Assembly: GCA_021904315.1 (NCBI GenBank)
Contig: CM038919.1
Span: 5,704,001-5,768,000, forward strand
Length of the DNA: 64,000 bases
Direction of reading: 5' to 3'
Source of the DNA: Sphagnum magellanicum
Lineage: Eukaryota; Streptophyta; Sphagnopsida; Sphagnales; Sphagnaceae
Shown here: piece by piece, positions 59,545 to 64,000 of the stretch
Position numbering within the stretch: position 1 is the first letter of the stretch
How the letters are laid out: the number at the start of each line of letters is the position of its first letter
Notes under the pieces: model-generated
What the model was told of the DNA's origin: nothing
Databases searched by the model: none
The model's input: only the letters and a program-made list of their open reading frames with translations
Made by a program: the position numbers and the translations under genes

Positions 59545-60065
59545 TTATCATTCACTCACAGTTGAATCACACTAAGTTACCATGGTTCCACCTTGGTAAC
59601 CTATCTTGTAAACCCTCCTACTTTCACCTCACACTACCTAGTTCATTATTGATGTAAGAAGGTCTAATAAGCATTGAGGTAAGTAGGTAGGGAATGTATG
59701 TGGTTACTAGGTATCTAGGTTGGTATGTAGGTAAGGCAATGTACGGCCCTATTATGGATGGTTCATACATAGCTAATATTGCATAGTTGACATGTTATCA
59801 TTCACTCACAATTGAACTACACCTAAGTTACCATGGTTCTACCTTGGTAACCTATCTTGTAAACGCTCCTACTAACCTAGTGACATGAAAATTTGAAAAT
59901 TTTGACATTAAGTGCTATTTTTTTTTTCAAAAAATGGAAAAAATGGAAAATAGTTGAATTTATGCCAAAGCTGCGTAGGAATGATGATATCTAGGTAGGT
60001 ATATGTAGGTAAAGCAATTGATGGCCCTATTATGGATGGTTGATACATAGCTAATGATGCATGGT
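59545..60065. repeat. Tandem duplication of about 250 bp
   Basis: The block TCATTCACTCACAGTTGAAT, AAGTTACCATGGTT, TTGGTAACCTATCTTGTAAA and GGCCCTATTATGGATGGTT occurs twice (from about 59550 and 59799). Each copy contains the small inverted repeat GTTACCATGG / CCTTGGTAAC. Confidence 0.75.
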
Positions 60066-60069
60066 TAGC

Positions 60070-61580
60070 TATGGGACACAATGAAAGTTTCACCCATGTC
60101 TTATGCATGTGAATGATCATGATTCATAACCCAAGACATTAACCCCTAAACATTAGGATAGTGAAAATTTACACTGGAAAGCATCCCATATTGGGGCCGT
60201 CTAAGGTTTAGGGGTTAAAGTCTCACCTTCCGAGTGATGGATGTACTTGTGAAATTTTAATCAAGTTTAATCTACCTTTGTGAAAAAGGACATTATTGCA
60301 AAAATAACCCTCCGAGGTCCAAGATTCATCCTTGCTTAAGACTCACTTTCCTAAAGAGCCCATTTCATGACAAGCAGGCTGCAGGTATATAAACTTGTGA
60401 AGCACTAGAGATAGTTCCTAGTGTTAGAGCATGCTTCCTTTTTTCTTTTTTTCATTTCTTTCCATTTTTGTGATATAAAGAATTCGAAAAATTTTGAGAA
60501 AAAGAAAGACCAAAATGAGTCAAATTCACATTAGAAATTTACTTCCCAAATTTTGTTGGAAAATAAAATTCAATGGGGGTTCAATTCGCCTTTTGCATCT
60601 CACTCCTAACACCTTGTGATCTGTTTATGTTTAGGCTTATGATAATATTCATTTCATGCTTTATGATGGGTAAGGTTTATAGGTGAGGGACATTCCTGAT
60701 AGGGGGGGGCCAAACTATTGCCTCATAGTAAGCCTTTTATTTTGGAAATGCCCCACCCTTTGGCCTTACCTACACTGCAACCTTCCAAATGGACCATATT
60801 ATGTAATAAGGCTCAACATTTTACAATCTTTGTCGACTTAAAAGTGTAACACAACACTCCAATACTTTGGATGGAAAAAAGAGAAATTCTTTTGAGAAAG
60901 AAAAGGATTGGTTTTGTCTCGCCTCAAATGGCAACAACAAAAGAATCTTGAAATCTTTATAAATCCATGATCCCATGGCCTCCTATTTGTCCTTTGCGTC
61001 TGTCTTGGCCTCCTAAAACCCTAAACCCCTTTTAATTTTCTTTACAAAATGTTAGAAGCAAAGTTTCAACATTTTCAAACACTTTGTACTTTCTGTCATA
61101 AGGAAAAGGGAGGCAAACACTTTGCAGTTTGAAGTTTGAACCCAGTGTCGGGCAGTTATCAGAAATTGAACCAAACCCCTTGTCAGGTATCAGGGTGGTT
61201 CTTAGGTTTGGTAAATGTGATCAGTGTTTTTTTTCACCTTTTAAAAGAATCAAATTTAACCAAACTTTAGCAAAATTACTCGAATTTACACTGTCGAAAA
61301 AATCCAATTTCTTTGTCAAAAAATGGCGAAATCTCGGCAGGGAAAAAAATAAATAAAATAAACCCATTGTGATCTCAAAACAAACTCTATCCAGTTCTGA
61401 TATATAACCATGGTTATCAAAAACCACATTACCTAGTTCTTGATATATAACCCTGGTTCTCAACTTTTGAAAAAGTCAAATAACGGCCCAGAAAATGATC
61501 AATTCTTTCATGAAACACGGCGGTTCTTTGATGTTTTTGAAATAATTGGGACCAATGGTTTTCTTAATCCGATTGTTTTT
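60070..61580. other. No gene seen
   Basis: Without long ORFs. One telomere-like CCCTAAACCCC occurs near 61018. Confidence 0.5.
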
Positions 61581-61584
61581 TTTC

Positions 61585-61855
61585 GATTGCCTGGAACTGG
61601 CAATTCTTCAATTCCAAAGATGTTTAGATACCCGGAACTGGTGGTTCTTTTGATTCTGATGTGTTTCAAATACCCAAAATGGCCGGTTCATTTGATTCCA
61701 ATGGGTTTCAAATACCCAGAACTCATTTGATTCTGCTGGGTTTCAAATACCCGGAACTGGCGGTTCTTTTGAGTCCAATGTTTTTCAAATACCCAGAACT
61801 GATGGTTCTTTTGAGTCCGATGTTCTTCAAAGACCCGGAACTGGTGGTTATTAAA
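61585..61855. repeat. 42-bp tandem repeat, about six diverged copies
   Basis: Units of the form TTTCAAATACCCGGAACTGG, then CGGTTCTTTTGAGTCCGATG. The period is 42 bp (one unit shortened), so the frame is preserved. The plus strand reads a 14-residue repeat like FKYPELAVLLSPMF inside an ORF at 61440-61975. Confidence 0.8.
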
Positions 61856-61979
61856 AACTGCCCACACACTGTTTCGAACCTGAGAACCTCTTGGGAATTG
61901 AGAGAAGAAGCTGAAGCATCAATCAACCCCACACAAACAAACCAAGAATGGTGGGAGATTCAAGGCCCTGTTTGAAGTT

Positions 61980-62900
61980 TGTGTAGCGCTGTCCTTTGAT
62001 TCCGCAAACATATATTGAACTTTTTTCTTTGTTTCTCCATCATGTTTCATCATAAGAAACTGGCCAGGCTAAAAGAAACAATAGAAAGATCGAACACAGG
62101 TGATGACTGACATGCCTCCCGTGTGGTGGCTACATAGAAAAAAAAGTTATACAATAGAGTTATGGGTAAAGTATCCTAAACTGAGGTTTGGAAGCCCCGG
62201 TTTTGCATACATGTAAGAGGACCCCATGCGATTGACCCGTAACCAAAAGAAAATCCGCCCTTTTGACTGCAATACAAACTCTAACTCAAAACGGGAACTA
62301 GAAAGGTTTGAAAACCCATCTCATGCTGAGTTTTGAGCATTGGTCCCAAGTATGAGTGACTTTAAGGACAACTCAAGGATAGCTCAAAACTTAGCATCAG
62401 ACGACAAAGCCAGGCTCAACCACCAGGCTTTACTGATATCTGTAATAGAGTTACCTTTAAAGTCATCCTGTCTTTGGCCCCTAGTTTGAACCTGTAATCC
62501 CTGGTTCATCCCCAATATAGTGTAACTGCACAAAGTGAGTGTGCCCAGTTGGCAAGATTCCATTTTTAAAACTAGACTTGATTTGATGAAAAATATGAGC
62601 CAGCAGTGAAGGAACAGTTCAGGCGATTCCAAATCTGGAGTTGAAACTCATGTGAGGAGGACCAATTTAGAAGATGAGGCGCCCAGTTTGGTCTGCTCTT
62701 TTTCATGTGTACTGTTTTCATCCTGACTTTTGATTTTCGTCCCCAGTTTGGGGGGGGTGGGCTGAGGGAAAAAAAAACCGGGGCCCAGTACCTGCAGTTT
62801 GGGGTACTTTACAGATAAGTTTGATCTTCATGGAAGACTGGGTGATTGCGTGTGAAATGGTGGGGTAGGGGCACACTATATGCGAAACATGTTTTTTGGG
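61980..62900. other. No gene seen
   Basis: Mixed-composition unique-looking sequence without supported ORFs. Confidence 0.45.
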
Positions 62901-62905
62901 GCCAA

Positions 62906-62943
62906 GGGGGGGTTGGGGTGGGGTGGGGTGGGGTGGGGGGGGG
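62906..62943 (+). repeat. GGGGT tract with G-quadruplex potential
   Basis: Seven G-runs of four or more bases separated by one or two T, closing with a longer G run. It satisfies the usual G-quadruplex pattern on the plus strand. Confidence 0.85.
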
Positions 62944-62949
62944 AGCGAC

Positions 62950-64000
62950 CACCACATTCTCGATATCTCACACAGGAGGTATTTGCTTTTCTTGTGAATT
63001 TTGGCACGATGGTGGCCACACAAATAAACAAGTGGTGTTTCACACTGTGGCCTTGCCATTTACAAGGCAAAAGAAGATTCAAGGAAACTCAAATATTTCA
63101 CAATGCAAAAATAATAACCTTCTAAAAATCCTCTAAAAGAAACCAAAATCTTTCAAGATATTATAACTGTATAATAACTAATCTCAAGTTTCAACACAAG
63201 CCAAAATATCATCTTTCAAAAATCCTCATATGAAAATAGACCTATTACCTAGGGGTCAAAATCCCTTAAGCTACTATATACTCTATAATGAATCTAAACA
63301 CAATATCCTTGCCTTTGTAGGCAAGGCCAACAAATCTGGAATTCTGAAATTCGGATATGGAACTTCATTCAACAAAGCAATAACAAACAAAAAAAACAAC
63401 AAAAACAAAACAAACAAGGAATAGGAAATGCAGATCCCCTGGAAGCTGGTAAGTACCTGCTAACTTGTATGTTTGCAGAAGTTCTTCTTCAGCACATCTG
63501 ATCTTCAAGTAGAGTAGTAGTACTCTGATCCCGGTGATTGAGTTTTTGCATCTTGTAATTGATGAATGTTCAAATGTTCATATGACCTTTGTAAGTCATA
63601 TAGGTACTTTGTGGGTCATGATGCCCTATGAGAAATGATTAGTGAAAGTTTTATTTAATTAATGATTGATCAAGAGTAGAGTAGAGCCAACTCTTTGACT
63701 CCGGTATGGGTATATGCTCTAATAAGTTCCATGCAAAGAGGGATGGAGATTCGGGGTATGTGCATTGGGTGTATGTGTTTTTTACAATATAAATTATTTA
63801 TTTGGGCCTGTTTTTCAACTAATCAATGTCTAATGAGAGGATTTTTGGCTGAATATTTTTATTCCAGTATTTTAGTGTGAAACTTCATCATCCAAAGTGC
63901 AAGAACCCTTGGGATTTTCACCTACATGTGAGAGACGACATTGGAGGGGTCGTGGGTGAGATAGCTTCCTACCACAAGAGGGACTGGCTCTCTCCCTTCT
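62950..64000. other. No gene seen
   Basis: AT-rich window edge with short ORFs only; any feature continuing beyond 64000 cannot be judged. Confidence 0.45.

Noticed and set aside
1..64000. tRNA or rRNA genes and organelle insertions
   Set aside because: No T-loop-like GGTTCGAATCC with a matching acceptor stem, no conserved rRNA segment and no recognisable organelle gene was seen, although a covariance-model scan could not be run.

Overview
This window looks like transposon-packed, AT-rich plant nuclear DNA. The signs are TTTAGGG-type telomere-like motifs, a Ty3/gypsy chromovirus with a chromodomain, CACTA (En/Spm) elements with a TNP2-type transposase, plant-style hAT transposase remnants, a LINE, and GT-AG introns. 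I see no rRNA, tRNA, CRISPR or bacterial-type operon. The species cannot be named from sequence alone. The mix, especially a gypsy element with a DNA methyltransferase and a PHD finger, seems more like a non-angiosperm plant (gymnosperm, fern, lycophyte, bryophyte or streptophyte alga) than a typical flowering plant. That placement is inference.

Layout. 0-10 kb: mostly gene-free, with a 24-bp minisatellite that keeps an ORF open (0.9-1.3 kb), a hAT remnant (2.6-3.1 kb) and a tentative spliced host gene on the minus strand (5.8-7.2 kb). 10.3-14 kb: an unusually GC-rich 165-aa ORF, short tandem repeats and LTR-like sequence. 14.06-18.15 kb: a broken minus-strand chromovirus (gag, protease, reverse transcriptase, RNase H, integrase, chromodomain). 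18.15-22.44 kb: a plus-strand gypsy element, joined head-to-head to the first, whose polyprotein carries a C5 cytosine DNA methyltransferase before the reverse transcriptase and a PHD finger after the integrase. 22.5-28.7 kb: repeats, mostly empty sequence and the decayed 3' part of a minus-strand gene.

28.746-31.909 kb is a 3.16-kb non-autonomous CACTA element with a CAA target-site duplication (TSD). 32.304-41.672 kb is a 9.37-kb CACTA element with a CAT TSD. The larger one has a minus-strand TNPA-like gene and, divergently, a SET-domain gene and a four-exon TNP2 transposase. Both elements sit in the same minus-strand reading frame, which stays open across each TSD when the element is removed.

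42-64 kb holds two further hAT pseudogenes (43.5-45.3 and 55.1-57.05 kb), a diverged hairpin-bearing repeat array (48.0-49.4 kb), a decayed LINE (51.6-54.1 kb), several tandem duplications and a G-rich tract near 62.9 kb.

The common theme is mobile elements that carry chromatin-modifying or chromatin-reading domains: DNA methyltransferase, PHD, SET and chromodomain. All of the coding elements are broken. Many of the breaks are C-to-T or G-to-A changes, as expected where methylated cytosines deaminate in silenced repeats.
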